Source of the DNA: Chitinophaga ginsengisegetis
Lineage (GTDB): Bacteria; Bacteroidota; Bacteroidia; Chitinophagales; Chitinophagaceae
DNA length: 64,000 bases
Direction of reading: 5' to 3'
Assembly: GCF_900168065.1 (NCBI RefSeq)
Contig: NZ_FUZZ01000001.1
Location: 1,364,001 to 1,428,000 of the forward strand
The position numbers and the translations under genes are program-made. Positions 51,419 through 59,934 of this stretch are shown piece by piece (position 1 is the first letter of the stretch; each line of letters begins with the position of its first letter). The notes below the pieces were generated by a model, which had not been told where the DNA came from, did no database searches, and worked only from the letters and a program-made list of their open reading frames with translations.

Positions 51419-52432
51419 ATGAGTTACCTCCTCACCATTATTACCGGTATCCTGGCTATCCTGGGAGTTTTACTTGATACGCATAAAGAAATAGATAAAG
51501 GCGAAAAAAAAGTCAAAGTGATCACCCGCTGGGGAATTATCACCTGCATTTGCCTTGCCATTACCCTATCCATGTCATTATTCCTACAGTATGAAAGCGA
51601 AGCAGAAGCAGAAAAGCTTCATCAGGATAATGAATTTATGAAACTATCTTTGGTACCGGTTGGACCCTATTACTATTTTAGAATTCACTTTAAAGATTCT
51701 CTCTTTAACTCTTCTACATCGAAGAATTATTCAAGAGAACTGACTTATGCCAAAAAGCAGTACTACGCGCGATACCATCAACTGGACAGTTCTGAAGATG
51801 GTGAATCCATTACCAGGATACTATTAAAACAATACAGTGGGGGATTTCTGGACAGTAGTTCCCAAAAACATATTTTTAAAAATCTGGAATACATAACAGA
51901 CCCTAATGCACCTATAGCAACAATTAACCTGGAAGCCGGTGTACTATCCGGAAGAATAATCTTTTACAGGGATGGTCTTACTTCACCAGCTTTCTTTTTT
52001 TCAAAACGGCAATCTGAATTTTTTACAAATAATCATGACACGACAAAAAATGTCATTGATGCACATTTCTTTTACAATGAAGACATGTGGACAGTAGGCG
52101 GGCAATTACAAAATGAGCTAAAGGCCGGAACCATTTACGGGGCCATTCTGAAAGAATATAAACAACAAAAATCGGCTTCCTCCATCTACCTTTTTTTTGA
52201 TAAAGAACCCACATTAAGTGTTTTAAATAAATGTAACCGATATCTCAACCAGATAGATCAGTTAAAATTCCTGCTTGCCTATGATCCGGATGCTTTTTAT
52301 TGGTTAAAAATAAAATTCTGTCTTTCAACAAATTATACCATCCACCCTCCCCGTGAAGGCCGGAAACAATGGGTAATGGTAAAAAAAATTCAATACGATG
52401 CTCTGCCTGTAATGGGTGATATCTCAGAGTAG
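51419..52432 (+). CDS. Membrane-anchored hypothetical protein
   Basis: A 337-aa protein from the Met at 51419 (MSYLLTIITGILAILGVLLD); the frame opens eight codons earlier. Two helices (residues 4-20 and 38-58) flank a basic loop (EIDKGEKKVKVITRWG). The remaining 280 residues are soluble and mixed, without a known domain. A lysine-rich, AT-richer composition than the PUL genes next to it suggests a different history. Possibly a membrane sensor or effector; not recognised. Confidence 0.6.
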   Translation: MSYLLTIITGILAILGVLLDTHKEIDKGEKKVKVITRWGIITCICLAITLSMSLFLQYESEAEAEKLHQDNEFMKLSLVPVGPYYYFRIHFKDSLFNSSTSKNYSRELTYAKKQYYARYHQLDSSEDGESITRILLKQYSGGFLDSSSQKHIFKNLEYITDPNAPIATINLEAGVLSGRIIFYRDGLTSPAFFFSKRQSEFFTNNHDTTKNVIDAHFFYNEDMWTVGGQLQNELKAGTIYGAILKEYKQQKSASSIYLFFDKEPTLSVLNKCNRYLNQIDQLKFLLAYDPDAFYWLKIKFCLSTNYTIHPPREGRKQWVMVKKIQYDALPVMGDISE

Positions 52433-52552
52433 GCAACCTATAACCGGCCATGATTATAAGGAGGCAAATTACAATATGCTTGGAGAAACGGTCCAAAAGC
52501 TATTTTATTACTTCTACATACAAACTCAAAAAATAAAACTTCCTCCGTTTTA

Positions 52553-52942
52553 ATGAAAATTGTAACTTCGTTGCATATTTTGAATAAAAAGCAAAAATAC
52601 CGCCTTCAGCTACTCTCCAGGACCGGAGCAATATTTCTATTGCTCATCTTCCTGAGTGCCCCGCTGATAGAGGCTTTCCACCATCATCACTGCAACCCCG
52701 GCACTGAACTGCTGCTAAAAAAACATACGGATACCGGCGATCATCAATTCAATACGGTCCATGCAAAGTGTAAGCTGTGCGATCTGATAAAACATCAGTC
52801 GCATCACTTCCTGCCAACACAATTGCCTCACCTGGTATTCATCTCCCCGGTTAAAAAAACAACCGCTTCACTTTTCCGCGTACAGGCTTATTCCGGCTAC
52901 CTGCTTTCCTGTACAAATAAAGGGCCTCCCGCTTTCTGCTAA
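52553..52942 (+). CDS. Small His/Cys-rich exported protein preceding TonB/ABC genes (DUF2946-like)
   Basis: A 129-aa protein with one N-terminal hydrophobic helix (residues 25-42). Potential metal ligands are densely packed: FHHHHC right after the helix, CKLCD with nearby HQSHH in the middle, and a Cys near the end. The terminal NKGPPAFC recalls the RGPP-type ending of DUF2946 proteins, which lie next to TonB receptors for copper or iron. First gene of a probable operon with the ABC ATPase, receptor and permeases. Likely periplasmic metal or metallophore handling; inference. Confidence 0.65.
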   Translation: MKIVTSLHILNKKQKYRLQLLSRTGAIFLLLIFLSAPLIEAFHHHHCNPGTELLLKKHTDTGDHQFNTVHAKCKLCDLIKHQSHHFLPTQLPHLVFISPVKKTTASLFRVQAYSGYLLSCTNKGPPAFC

Positions 52943-53032
52943 ATCATTTACTGCTATTGGATGTAACATCCGGTTCTTGATTTTTCACACCTGCTATACG
53001 GGAGGTGTATTGCTGCTTATATTCTATTTTCT

Positions 53033-53728
53033 ATGCTTCAGGCAATATCGTTATCAAAACATTACCAGTCGCACGTTGCGCTGGACAATCTCAACCTGGA
53101 AGTTAAGCCAGGTCAAATTTTCTGTTTGCTGGGCCAGAACGGCGCGGGCAAAACCACTACCATCAACCTGTTCCTGGGCTTTACTGCGCCTACATCGGGG
53201 AAAATAATGATCCACCAGAAAGAAGTGCAGCCCGGCGACGCCGAAACGCGCAAACACCTGGCGTATATCCCCGAAGTGGTAATGCTGTATAGCAGCTTAA
53301 CCGCCACCGAAAACCTGGACTACTTCAGCCGGCTGGCCGGTTTTAAGTATGATAAAGCCAGGCTCACTGCTTTTCTTTCTGATTGCGGCTTACAGCAGGA
53401 GGCGCACGACAAGCACCTCTCCGGCTTCAGCAAAGGCATGCGGCAAAAAGTAGGCATCGCCATAGCGCTGGCAAAAAATGCGGATGTGATCCTCATGGAT
53501 GAACCTACCAGCGGACTGGATCCCAAAGCCACCGATGAATTCACGGGATTGGTCCGGGAACTGGGCAGGCAGGGCAAATCCGTGTTAATGGCTACGCACG
53601 ATATATTCAATGCCGTTAATGTAGGCGCGCGGATTGGCATCATGCGCAAAGGTCAGCTTGTGCATACCTTAAACGCCGGCGATATCAATGCCCGCGATCT
53701 CCAGGAACTATACTTACAAACCATTTAG
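53033..53728 (+). CDS. ABC transporter ATP-binding protein
   Basis: A 231-aa ATPase with Walker A GQNGAGKTTTI, Q-loop region, signature LSGFSKGMRQKV, Walker B VILMDEPTSGLD and H-loop ATHD. It fits the CcmA/NatA/NosF type that pairs with ABC-2 membrane subunits. Partners are the two DUF3526-type permeases at 56030 and 57481, with the TonB receptor gene lying between. Drives export from the cytoplasm or extraction from the inner membrane. Confidence 0.92.
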   Translation: MLQAISLSKHYQSHVALDNLNLEVKPGQIFCLLGQNGAGKTTTINLFLGFTAPTSGKIMIHQKEVQPGDAETRKHLAYIPEVVMLYSSLTATENLDYFSRLAGFKYDKARLTAFLSDCGLQQEAHDKHLSGFSKGMRQKVGIAIALAKNADVILMDEPTSGLDPKATDEFTGLVRELGRQGKSVLMATHDIFNAVNVGARIGIMRKGQLVHTLNAGDINARDLQELYLQTI

Positions 53729-53739
53729 TTACATACTTC

Positions 53740-56025
53740 ATGAAATTTCTTTCTTCTTACCCCGTGGCCAGGAACTTATTCCTGGTAACAGGCTTTGTGT
53801 ATTTGTCACCGGTGGCAGCGGCGCAAACAAAGGTTATTGATTCTTCCGGAAAAAAAGTAGAATTACAAACGGTGGAAATCACCGGTACCAACGCACAAAA
53901 GTATTATGGCGACTACTCCTTCTCGGCCACAAAGATCGCATCTCCCAACAAAGATATTCCGCAGGCCATTTCTTCGGTATCAAAAGAGCTGATCGCCGAC
54001 CGGCAGGCATTTACGCTGGCAGATGCCGTGAAAAATGTAACAGGCGTTTCCCAGAGCAGCTACTATAACCAGTTTGCGATACGCGGTATCAGTCAGAATG
54101 AAGAAGGCGCCATCATCAATGGCATGCGCACGCGCCAGTACTTTTTTAATCAACCGCTGACCAATAACCTGGAACGCATTGAAGTGATCAAAGGACCCGC
54201 CAGCGCTACTTTTTCCAGTGTTGATCCCGGCGGCAGTATCAATATGGTGACAAAAAAACCACTCACGGAAAACAGGAAACAGGTAAGCATCTCCACCGGC
54301 AGCTTCAGCACTATAAGAGCCGCACTCGATTTCACCGGTCCGTTGAACAAGGAAAAAACACTGCTGTACCGCCTGAATGTAGGATACGAAAACAGCAAAA
54401 GTTTCCGCGACCTGCAATACAAAAAAGCATACCTGATTTCACCTTCGTTTTCCTATGTGCCCAATCAAAGCACCAGCATGAACGTAGAGCTGGTGATGAA
54501 TAACAGCAACTCCAGGCTGGACCGCGGACAAGCCATATTCGGGGCCATCGCCGGGCAAACCAACCTGAACAGCACGCCTGTCAATTTTAATATGGGTGGC
54601 AGCAACGACTACTTCAATACACAGGACCTGATGCTGATGATTAACGGCTCCCACGCCTTTACGTCAAAGGTGGTTTTCAATGTTGCCTACATGAAGCAAA
54701 CCTGGAATGAAGACCTCTTCGAACACCGCACCACCAATGCGTTTGGCGTAGATGAAAACAATACTCCTATCCCCACCTTAGCCGGCATGCGCGCCGTACA
54801 ACGGCAACAGAAATGGAATACAGATAACCTGAGCGCCTATTTCAGCATCAACGCCAACACCGGCGCTGTAAATCATAAGATCGTAGCGGGATACGACCGC
54901 ATCAACACACAGAAATACCGGGGCGGCGGCGAAAACTCTGCCCAGGGCTACCGGCTGAAAGATGGCACCATCGCTACACGATACGACCCGGCAAAGAAAG
55001 AGCTCTATCTTTTTAAAACAATTAACGGCGTAAATGCACCAGTACCTAATGTGGACTTCTTTAACCTGGCCAATCCCAGTTATACCATCCGTAACCTGAG
55101 CGATTATATTTTCGGCAGAACAGAAATTCCTCCCGCTTACTACCTCGTTAACGGCGTATATATCCAGGACCAGGTGAACTATCAGAAGCTCACTCTCACG
55201 CTTGGCCTGCGGCAGGAATGGTATGAAGATTTCAGCAACTATAAACTTCCTAACGAAAAGAAAATTTCCCAGCAGAAACTGCTGCCAAGGATAGGTGTTA
55301 CCTATGCCATCACACCTGATATAAACCTGTACAGCACTTACCTCCGCGGCTACCAGCCGCAGGGCAACACCTCTACACTGGTGGTGGTACCGCCGCCGGC
55401 AGGCACCAACTATAAACCGCTGGAAAGTGATCTTAAAGAGATCGGCGCAAAATCAACCTGGCTGAATGACCTGCTGATGGTGAACATCTCCCTTTTTGAA
55501 ATCAATCAGAAAAATTTGCTGATGAATGCCAACGACCCTGAAGATGTGAACCGGCTGATAGAAAGGGGCGCGCAACGCAGCCGCGGAGTAGAACTCGAAG
55601 CCTCGGGGTTTATCAGACCCAACTGGCAATTTAATGCGGGGTATAGTTTTGTGGATGCCATCATCCTCGAAGACTTAAATCCAAAACTAAAAGGTGAGCG
55701 CGTACAGAACACGCCCAAACACAGCGGCAGCCTGTGGACCCGCTACGACCTGGACGACAATAGCCTGTTAAAAGGAATTGGCTTTGGCGCCGGCGTCCAA
55801 TACAGCGGCAACAAATTGCCGTGGTACATCCGCGATTTTACACTACCCGCATACACTTTACTGGATGCCGCTTTATATTATAGCCCGGCAAAAACAAGAA
55901 TACAACTGGCATTGAATATCGGCAACATACTGAATAAAACCTATTGGATAGGTGCGCAGAATTACCTCCGCCTTTTCCCCGGTTCTCCCAGAAATGTGAT
56001 GTTTAATGCTACCTATAAATTCTGA
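53740..56025 (+). CDS. TonB-dependent siderophore-type outer-membrane receptor
   Basis: A 761-aa receptor. Signal peptide to about residue 28 (VAAAQ), then a TonB-box-like QTVEITGT, plug domain (residues about 60-165: KDIPQAISSVSKELI, FAIRGISQNEEGAIINGMRT, IEVIKGPASATFSSVDPGGS), and a 22-strand barrel ending SPRNVMFNATYKF. These features place it in the TIGR01783 siderophore receptor group (FhuA/FpvA-like). It is 11 bp after the ABC ATPase and 4 bp before the first permease, so it is embedded in an exporter operon, an uncommon order. Confidence 0.92.
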   Translation: MKFLSSYPVARNLFLVTGFVYLSPVAAAQTKVIDSSGKKVELQTVEITGTNAQKYYGDYSFSATKIASPNKDIPQAISSVSKELIADRQAFTLADAVKNVTGVSQSSYYNQFAIRGISQNEEGAIINGMRTRQYFFNQPLTNNLERIEVIKGPASATFSSVDPGGSINMVTKKPLTENRKQVSISTGSFSTIRAALDFTGPLNKEKTLLYRLNVGYENSKSFRDLQYKKAYLISPSFSYVPNQSTSMNVELVMNNSNSRLDRGQAIFGAIAGQTNLNSTPVNFNMGGSNDYFNTQDLMLMINGSHAFTSKVVFNVAYMKQTWNEDLFEHRTTNAFGVDENNTPIPTLAGMRAVQRQQKWNTDNLSAYFSINANTGAVNHKIVAGYDRINTQKYRGGGENSAQGYRLKDGTIATRYDPAKKELYLFKTINGVNAPVPNVDFFNLANPSYTIRNLSDYIFGRTEIPPAYYLVNGVYIQDQVNYQKLTLTLGLRQEWYEDFSNYKLPNEKKISQQKLLPRIGVTYAITPDINLYSTYLRGYQPQGNTSTLVVVPPPAGTNYKPLESDLKEIGAKSTWLNDLLMVNISLFEINQKNLLMNANDPEDVNRLIERGAQRSRGVELEASGFIRPNWQFNAGYSFVDAIILEDLNPKLKGERVQNTPKHSGSLWTRYDLDDNSLLKGIGFGAGVQYSGNKLPWYIRDFTLPAYTLLDAALYYSPAKTRIQLALNIGNILNKTYWIGAQNYLRLFPGSPRNVMFNATYKF

Positions 56026-56029
56026 CCGC

Positions 56030-57472
56030 ATGAAAACAATCCTTCTAATTGCAGGCAGCACCTGGAAAGCATCCTTCAGGAATAAAGCCACGCTGGCTCT
56101 CACCCTGATCCTCGGACTCGCATTGTGCCTGGCAACATATATCGGGTGGCAGAACTTTAATATCCAGAATGGCCAGCGACTGAAATACAAACAAATCGTC
56201 CGCCAGCAATGGCTGGCCAAGCCGGATAAGCACCCGCACCGGATGGCCCATTATGGCTACCTCGCTTTCCGTGATAAACATGAACTGAGCTTTTTTGACT
56301 TTGGTATTGAAAGCTTCGCGGGCGTATCCATTTTCCTGGAAGCGCACAAACAAAATACCGTTAACTTCAGCGAAGCCGGCTTCTCCAATGGTATGCTTCG
56401 TTTCGGGGAAATGAGTGTAGCAATGGTGTTGCAGCTGCTTGTTCCGTTGCTGATCTTTTTTCTTGGGTACAACAGTATTTCCGCAGAACGCGAGAATGGT
56501 ACGTTAAAAATACTGCTTTGCCAGGGCGTTAGCTGGCGGGCGCTGTTAACGGGAAAAATTGCAGGGATCATTGCCGTTAGCTTTACACTTTTTATCCCGG
56601 TCATTTTGCTCACCATTTTCATGTGGGCTATGCTCAGTCACTGGCAGGTAACGGCCGATGCAGCCATCCGTCTTTTATTACTGGTACTGGCTTATGCTGT
56701 TTACTTTATCATTTGTGCCGGTATTGCAGTGGTGGTATCCGCCGTTCACAAAACATCGAGGGCCGCTCTTACTACGTTGCTGGCCTGCTGGGTGTTCTTT
56801 ACCATTGTGATGCCCAGGATTACGCAGGCTATTGGCGTTAAAGTGTATCCTTCTCCATCGAAAATTGAATTTGCGGCTGCTGTTGAATCAGACCTTCACC
56901 AGCAGGGGGATAGCCATAATCCGGATGATCCGCATTACGCGAAGTTCCGGGCAGACGTATTAAAACAGTACGGGGTAAATGATGTCAAAGATCTTCCCTT
57001 TAACTACGGTGGCTATGTAATGGCTGAAGGGGAAAGGATTTCGGCGGATATTTATACCCGTCATCAGAAAGCGCTTACAAAAACATTTGAGCAGCAAAAC
57101 AGTTTCCAGGTGGCAGCGGGCTACCTGAACCCGTTCCTCGCTATTAAGAATCTCTCCATGGCGCTCACGGCCTCCGACTTTAACACCTTTGCCGATTTCC
57201 AGGATCAGGCAGAAGTCTACCGCTACGGGCTCGCCCAACGGATGAACAAATTGCAGAAAGAAAAGATCAGCAACACGCCTCCCGGAGAAAAGGATAAGCC
57301 TTTAACCATCAGCCGCGCCCACTGGGCGGAGCAGGCCGATTTCAAGTATGTGTTTAAACCGGTTAGCCAGGTGATATCGCATCACATCAGCACCATCGTT
57401 TCCCTGCTCTGCTGGTTAATGGTCTTGCTGGGATGCCTGCTGCTATCATCAAAATGGGTTAAAACTTTATAA
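56030..57472 (+). CDS. ABC-2 type permease, DUF3526-containing (first subunit)
   Basis: A 480-aa inner-membrane protein (start MKTILLIAGSTWKASF; the frame opens eight codons earlier inside the receptor gene). One helix lies near the N-terminus, then a large periplasmic loop (residues about 45-130), and five helices at about 135-290 (LLVPLLIFFLGYNSISAERE is the ABC-2 motif region). Another large loop (DUF3526, about 290-450) and a last helix at about 455-478 follow. Works with the ATPase at 53033 and its paralog downstream. Confidence 0.88.
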   Translation: MKTILLIAGSTWKASFRNKATLALTLILGLALCLATYIGWQNFNIQNGQRLKYKQIVRQQWLAKPDKHPHRMAHYGYLAFRDKHELSFFDFGIESFAGVSIFLEAHKQNTVNFSEAGFSNGMLRFGEMSVAMVLQLLVPLLIFFLGYNSISAERENGTLKILLCQGVSWRALLTGKIAGIIAVSFTLFIPVILLTIFMWAMLSHWQVTADAAIRLLLLVLAYAVYFIICAGIAVVVSAVHKTSRAALTTLLACWVFFTIVMPRITQAIGVKVYPSPSKIEFAAAVESDLHQQGDSHNPDDPHYAKFRADVLKQYGVNDVKDLPFNYGGYVMAEGERISADIYTRHQKALTKTFEQQNSFQVAAGYLNPFLAIKNLSMALTASDFNTFADFQDQAEVYRYGLAQRMNKLQKEKISNTPPGEKDKPLTISRAHWAEQADFKYVFKPVSQVISHHISTIVSLLCWLMVLLGCLLLSSKWVKTL

Positions 57473-57480
57473 CAGCGAAT

Positions 57481-58842
57481 ATGGATCAACGTATATATTT
57501 ATTGGAATGCAAGATCTTCTTCAGGAATAAAACACTGCTGACAGGGATACTCATCCTGCTGATCAGCGGGTTTGCCGGGTTGTATTTTGGAAAGAATTTT
57601 ATAGAGAGACAGAAAGAAGTGATCCGCAAAGCGGAAAAACTACAGACCGAAAATACCGCCAGGAACATTAAATACTTTGGTAAAGAACTGGGACTGGTGT
57701 TATATCATACCAAATTTTCGATGGCCAGCGAGCCGCGCAACTGGGCGGCTTTTTCCAATGGTCAGCGCGACATCAATCCTTATCTCATCGGGGTTACCAC
57801 GCTGGGCCTGGAAGGGCAACTCTATGATACCGATCTTAACAACCCTACCACCCTGCTTCTGGGCAATATGGACCTGGCTTTTGTATTTATCTTCATATTT
57901 CCCCTTATCATCATTGCATTTACTTATAATTTACTTTCGGGAGAACAGGAATCCGGTATATGGGGGCTGCTTCGTTCGCAATCGGCCACTCCTTTGAAAA
58001 TACTATGGCGGAAGTTTGCTATAAGAATGGCCGCCATTTACCTGACAGCACTGGTATTGATGGCTGCAGCGGGTGTTTACCTCCGGCTTGCAGCAGACCT
58101 TCGTTTGCTGACCGTAATCGTGGTATTGAGCCTGTACCTGCTGTTCTGGTTCGCGCTCTCCTTCTGGGTTATTTCGCGGGGGAAATCTTCCAGCGTGAAT
58201 GCAGTTACGCTTATTTCGTGTTGGGTGGTGCTGAACATCCTTGCACCTGCTTTGGTGAATGTTTGGCTTACCCGGAAATATCCTGTTCCGGAAGCGCTGG
58301 AAACCGTGGTGATGCAGCGGGAGGGGTATCATGAAAAATGGGATATGGACAAGCGTGTTGCACTCAATTCATTTTACCGGCATTATCCACAGTTTAAGAA
58401 ATATCCATTCCCAGAGGAACTGGCGTTCAGCTGGTATTGGTACTTCGCCATGCAGCAAAACGGCGACGACCAGGCTGCCCCCGGCGCCAGGTCCATGCAA
58501 CACAAACTGACGCAAAGAAACGATTTTACAAATGCTGTGGCGTTTATCCTTCCCGGTATTCAAACCCAGCTCACGCTGAATGGAATTGCCGGATCTGATC
58601 TTCAGCAGCACCTGGATTTTCAGCAGGCGCTCAGAAATTATCACGAACAGCTACGCCTGTATTTTTACCCGGCCATTTTCCAGGATCAACCGGCTAAAAG
58701 CATTGACTGGAGCCAGTTTAAACTAAAGCACTATTATGAAGATGGGAGCGGCGCCATCTGGCAGAGTATTCTTTCGCTGGTGGTTTTCACTTCGCTGTTG
58801 TCGGGTATGGCAATATATAATTTCAGAAAGAAGATGTACTGA
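57481..58842 (+). CDS. ABC-2 type permease, DUF3526-containing (second subunit)
   Basis: A 453-aa paralog of the upstream permease with the same topology: N-terminal helix, periplasmic loop, helix block (residues about 130-265, with FVFIFIFPLIIIAFTYNLLS and the GEQESGIWGLL motif), DUF3526 loop (about 265-425) and a C-terminal helix. The two probably form a heterodimer with the ATPase. Eight bp after the first permease. Cargo unknown; the receptor in the operon suggests a metallophore or similar compound. Confidence 0.88.
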   Translation: MDQRIYLLECKIFFRNKTLLTGILILLISGFAGLYFGKNFIERQKEVIRKAEKLQTENTARNIKYFGKELGLVLYHTKFSMASEPRNWAAFSNGQRDINPYLIGVTTLGLEGQLYDTDLNNPTTLLLGNMDLAFVFIFIFPLIIIAFTYNLLSGEQESGIWGLLRSQSATPLKILWRKFAIRMAAIYLTALVLMAAAGVYLRLAADLRLLTVIVVLSLYLLFWFALSFWVISRGKSSSVNAVTLISCWVVLNILAPALVNVWLTRKYPVPEALETVVMQREGYHEKWDMDKRVALNSFYRHYPQFKKYPFPEELAFSWYWYFAMQQNGDDQAAPGARSMQHKLTQRNDFTNAVAFILPGIQTQLTLNGIAGSDLQQHLDFQQALRNYHEQLRLYFYPAIFQDQPAKSIDWSQFKLKHYYEDGSGAIWQSILSLVVFTSLLSGMAIYNFRKKMY

Positions 58843-58921
58843 TAAAAGGGCTATTCAGCTGCCGCCGTCACAAAGCGGATATCTTTTCCTGGTGTGCGGG
58901 TAAGGTAGTACCTTTATAGCT

Positions 58922-59233
58922 ATGGCAAAAGAAAAAAACAAGCCGGTACCGGTAAGATTCGATTTAAAGCTGCTGGAATTGCTGAAGGAAGAAGAGAAGA
59001 TAGATACGCCCCAGCAAGCCTTAAACTTCCTGTCGAAGTTCTGGGAAAACAACCGGCCGGCAACCACCGATTTTGCAAATGATTTTAAAACGCTCACACC
59101 GGTTACACCGGTTGTAAAGAAAGAAAAAACAGATAAGGAGGACGCTTCCTCCCACCCTTCCGGGTTGTCAGGAATCGACCTCCTTATCTGGAAGGCGGAG
59201 CAAAGAGAAAAGAACAACGACCAGGAAATTTAA
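58922..59233 (+). CDS. Hypothetical small charged protein, 103 aa
   Basis: Lysine/glutamate-rich, no signal or membrane helix. The N-terminal third (VPVRFDLKLLELLKEEEKID, then TPQQALNFLSKF) has the strand-helix-helix look of ribbon-helix-helix DNA-binding proteins; the rest seems disordered. Could be a small DNA-binding or regulatory protein; low certainty. It converges on the gene at 59241 with 7 bp between. Confidence 0.55.
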   Translation: MAKEKNKPVPVRFDLKLLELLKEEEKIDTPQQALNFLSKFWENNRPATTDFANDFKTLTPVTPVVKKEKTDKEDASSHPSGLSGIDLLIWKAEQREKNNDQEI

Positions 59234-59240
59234 CTATCCG

Positions 59241-59807
59241 CTAGTAACGCTTCTTGGGTTTAGGTATTACTGTACTGCTGCTGTTCAATGGCGGGGCCAG
59301 GAAAATACCATTGACTTTTTTATCAGTGGTTTCCGTCAGCTCAGCATCATAGGTGATCTTGCCACGTTTTATTTCATAGAACTTCGATGGAACGTAATAC
59401 ATCGAATCAGCAGCAGGGTGTACCTCAGTGAGATCACTGCCTCCAAATTCAAGGTTACCGTCACGATCCCAGTCTTTCACATCTGAACTCACTGCACTCA
59501 ACAGCGAGTCTGCCAGGGAGTGATCAATATTGAACACATACAACCGGTTCTTGTTGGGGCTCCCGTTTACTTCCAGGAAAAGAAAAACGGATTTACCGTT
59601 CTCCACCAGGCGGTTGCGCTTACTTTTGTAGTTAATAATGTCTTCATGCAGCACAAAGGCTTTATTACCATTCACGAAAATAGTTCCCTTGTACACGGTG
59701 ATCAGCTGTTGCTGGCTGCTGGTAAAATGTAGTTCATTAGCGGGTTTCTGAGCCATCGCTGGCAGATAAACAGAAAGTAACAGGCATAGTTTGAATAGAT
59801 GGCGCAT
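59241..59807 (-). CDS. Secreted hypothetical protein, 188 aa
   Basis: Signal peptide (MRHLFKLCLLLSVYLPAMAQ, cut after MAQ). The mature protein is beta-rich (QLITVYKGTIFVNGNKAFVL, NRLYVFNIDHSLADSLLSAV) and contains a calcium-loop-like DWDRDGNLEFGG, then ends in a basic tail (TVIPKPKKRY). No family is recognised. Probably periplasmic or surface. Confidence 0.65.
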   Translation of the reverse strand: MRHLFKLCLLLSVYLPAMAQKPANELHFTSSQQQLITVYKGTIFVNGNKAFVLHEDIINYKSKRNRLVENGKSVFLFLEVNGSPNKNRLYVFNIDHSLADSLLSAVSSDVKDWDRDGNLEFGGSDLTEVHPAADSMYYVPSKFYEIKRGKITYDAELTETTDKKVNGIFLAPPLNSSSTVIPKPKKRY

Positions 59808-59895
59808 CGTAATTTTTTATACCGGAAATTAATAATAATTCTTTAGTAGTGCTAAAATAGTCTGCAGGAAACTTACTAATATTCCATTCGCCATT

Positions 59896-59924
59896 TTGAA
59901 AGCCCGCTCCAGGCGGGCTTTCAA
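59896..59924. terminator. Terminator hairpin after tailspike-like gene
   Basis: A perfect 12-bp stem TTGAAAGCCCGC (59896-59907) / GCGGGCTTTCAA (59913-59924), 5-nt loop. Lies 10 bp beyond the tailspike stop on the minus strand; transcription from that side meets AAAATGG rather than a long T-run after the stem, so strength is uncertain. Confidence 0.75.
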
Positions 59925-59934
59925 GTGTTACTGC

